Assembly (NCBI GenBank): GCA_027491945.1
Contig: JAOZFZ010000012.1
Location: 1-6,820 of the forward strand
Source of the DNA: Thermoproteota archaeon
GTDB lineage: Archaea > Thermoproteota > Korarchaeia > JAOZGF01 > JAOZFZ01
DNA: 6,820 nucleotides
Direction: 5' to 3'
In this document: positions 5,488-6,820 of the stretch, in pieces
Layout: each line of letters begins with the position of its first letter
How positions within the stretch are numbered: position 1 is the first letter of the stretch
The notes under the pieces: model-generated
The model's input: the letters and a program-made list of their open reading frames with translations, nothing else
Told to the model about the DNA's origin: nothing
The model's database searches: none
Program-made: the position numbers and the translations under genes

Positions 5488-6450
5488 TTGAGAAGAAAGA
5501 CAAATGTTATAGAATGGAAGAATCCACGTCCTGACGATATAGTGTGGCAGTATCCTGACGAGGAGATTAGGTGGGGATCAATACTTATAGTGCACGAGTA
5601 CGAAACAGCAATGTTCCTACGAGACGGCAAAATCTACGACGTTGTACTCCCTGGAAGACACATGCTTGAAACGCAGAACCTCCCACTTTTAACCTCCGCC
5701 TACAAGCTTATTATGGGTCTTAGAGAGTCACCGTTCAAGGCAACCGTTATCTTCGTATCACTTAAGCAGTTCAAGGGAAAATTCGGGTTGAAAACTAGGA
5801 CAAGGCTTAGCCCGAGATCCAGCTGGATGACAGAGCTACAAGCCTATGGAGAATACTGGTTCAAAGTTGAGGATCCCTCCCTATTCCTAACCCAGATCAT
5901 TGGCTCAACACCGAGCTTATCAACACCGGATGTATCCAACTTCATAAGAAGCTTTTTTATCCAGCAGTTCATGCAGGAATTCGGGAAGCTAGATGTTATG
6001 ACTGCATATAAGAACCTGGAAGATATATCGCTAAAGATTAAGTCAAGCCTAGACGAATCATTTAGGCAGAGAGGCCTCAGGCTTCTCGACCTTAAACTAG
6101 CAGGTTTAAATACGCCGCTCCTTGAGAGGATGGAGCAGGCGGATCCAACCTATGGGCTTGCCTTGATAGCTGCGATTCAGGAGGGCAATGAAGACAAGGT
6201 TTTAGAGATTACGAGAACTGTTGAGTCTATGCGTGCAATAGGGAAGGCTGGCGGAGCAGGCATAGGTGCAGCCCTCGTTGCAATCCCACAGTTACTTGGA
6301 CAACAGCAGGCAAATGTTCAGAGTAAGCATCAGAGGGAGAAGTCCCCCATCGAGAAGCTGAGAGACCTAAAACAGATGCTAGATGAGGGACTTATAACAA
6401 GGGAGGAGTACGAGTCTACAAAGAAGGAAATATTGAAGGAGATGACATAA
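5488..6450 (+). CDS. SPFH-domain protein with C-terminal SHOCT motif (YdjI-like)
   Basis: Residues 7-60 carry the hallmark opening of the YdjI-type SPFH family: VIEWKNPRPDDIVWQYP, then IRWGSILIVHEYETAMFLRDG and LPGRHMLET. The SPFH core continues to about residue 215, including FGLKTRTRLSPRS, an AYGEYWFKVEDPSLFL strand pair and a long amphipathic helix (170-198) of the kind used for oligomerisation. Residues 250-270 are Gly/Ala-rich and hydrophobic. Residues 286-318 are a SHOCT motif (SPIEKLRDLKQMLDEGLI, REEYESTKKEIL), common at the ends of bacterial SPFH and membrane proteins. There is no N-terminal membrane helix, so it probably binds membranes peripherally or through partners, as YdjI does through YdjG/YdjH. 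The TTG start is backed by AGGAGGTG at 5471. The gene follows the 180-residue gene in one transcription unit. Family assignment is firm; the cellular role, membrane organisation or envelope stress, is inferred from relatives. The symbol ydjI is not applied because the neighbours differ. Confidence 0.9.
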   Translation: MRRKTNVIEWKNPRPDDIVWQYPDEEIRWGSILIVHEYETAMFLRDGKIYDVVLPGRHMLETQNLPLLTSAYKLIMGLRESPFKATVIFVSLKQFKGKFGLKTRTRLSPRSSWMTELQAYGEYWFKVEDPSLFLTQIIGSTPSLSTPDVSNFIRSFFIQQFMQEFGKLDVMTAYKNLEDISLKIKSSLDESFRQRGLRLLDLKLAGLNTPLLERMEQADPTYGLALIAAIQEGNEDKVLEITRTVESMRAIGKAGGAGIGAALVAIPQLLGQQQANVQSKHQREKSPIEKLRDLKQMLDEGLITREEYESTKKEILKEMT

Positions 6451-6465
6451 AGAATGGTAGGGAGC

Positions 6466-6480
6466 ATGGTATCAGACCAT
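6466..6480. terminator. Possible hairpin between convergent genes
   Basis: ATGGT (6466-6470) and ACCAT (6476-6480) are inverted copies around a 5-base loop, in the 30-base gap between two convergent stop codons. The position suits a shared end of transcription, but the stem is short and no T-tract follows on either strand. Confidence 0.2.
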
Positions 6481-6810
6481 TTACTCTGTTAGCTTCTTTA
6501 CTATACCGTAAACCGTTGCAAGACCGGCAATTATGAATATTAGGTCGTAGATTATGTTTGCTATCCTTTCTTCAAGCATTACAACCATCAGTGATGTGAC
6601 AAGGCTCCGCAGGAACATGTAGAGTATTGCAATAACCACTAGGTTGAGAATATTATCTGTGACGCCTGAGGCTATTGATGCTTTGCTTTTCAGCGCTTCC
6701 TGATATATGAGGCCTAGAGGTTCACTTATTCCTTTAATGAGAACTGCCATAATTAGTACTAGGATTAGGCTGGCGAGCTGGGTTACATTGAGAGATATGG
6801 GCTTCCCCAT
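6481..6810 (-). CDS. Small membrane protein with about three transmembrane helices, function unknown
   Basis: From the ATG at 6810 the frame gives 109 residues. Hydrophobic segments lie at about 11-28 (LASLILVLIMAVLIKGI), 54-78 (LNLVVIAILYMFLRSLV) and 86-103 (LIFIIAGLATVYGIV). A polar stretch with two lysines (QEALKSKAS) lies between the first two, and the protein ends in KKLTE. No family was recognised. A GTG directly precedes the ATG and the frame stays open to the right edge, so the true start could be GTG 6813 or lie outside the window, and no ribosome site can be judged. It is convergent with the SPFH gene and separated by 30 bases. It could supply a membrane anchor for that complex, but convergent orientation gives no support for this. 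Confidence 0.65.
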   Translation of the reverse strand: MGKPISLNVTQLASLILVLIMAVLIKGISEPLGLIYQEALKSKASIASGVTDNILNLVVIAILYMFLRSLVTSLMVVMLEERIANIIYDLIFIIAGLATVYGIVKKLTE

Positions 6811-6820
6811 CACTGTTGTG

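Noticed and set aside
5243..5503. Minus-strand open frame of 86 codons across the end of the helical-protein gene
   Set aside because: It overlaps a well-supported gene with a conserved motif and a strong downstream ribosome site. It shows no family features of its own.

Overview
The window reads as the chromosome of a thermophilic archaeon, most likely a member of the Thermoproteota. Arginine is mostly AGA/AGG and isoleucine ATA is common. Strong GGAGGT-type ribosome sites occur beside TTG starts, TATA-like boxes lie upstream of genes, and the protein families are ones seen in hyperthermophilic archaea. This placement is inferred from composition and families; there is no rRNA gene or other phylogenetic marker here. 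No tRNA, insertion sequence, CRISPR array or phage gene was seen.

Layout: (1) 1-2155, minus strand: the N-terminal 718 residues of a large exported or membrane-anchored protein, cut by the window edge. It has a signal anchor, a DNRLRE-type domain, a Kre9/KNH-like Ig domain, two further beta-sandwich domains around a Pro/Thr linker, a CFI-box segment, and then several membrane helices. (2) 2156-2358: a non-coding gap holding a near-perfect 16-bp palindrome, a small hairpin, a TATA-like box and a Shine-Dalgarno site. (3) 2359-4811, minus strand: two genes 5 bases apart, a 309-residue helical-repeat protein with a C-terminal zinc ribbon followed by a 505-residue protein with an N-terminal zinc ribbon. 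(4) 4812-4943: an A/T-rich divergent promoter region. (5) 4944-6450, plus strand: a 180-residue all-helical protein followed one base later by a 320-residue SPFH-domain protein with a C-terminal SHOCT motif. (6) 6481 to the right edge, minus strand: a small protein with about three membrane helices, convergent with the SPFH gene.

The most interesting unit is the divergent four-gene block at 2359-6450. Its SPFH-SHOCT protein belongs to the group that includes Bacillus subtilis YdjI, which acts with zinc-ribbon/TPM membrane proteins and the PspA homologue YdjF in a membrane-stress complex. Here the SPFH protein is paired with a small helical protein carrying a PGYKGY motif, and it diverges from two zinc-ribbon proteins. 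No PspA and no TPM protein is visible in the window. My inference is an archaeal membrane-scaffold or envelope-stress module built on the same logic with different partners. The flanking CFI-box surface protein and the small membrane protein may or may not belong to it.
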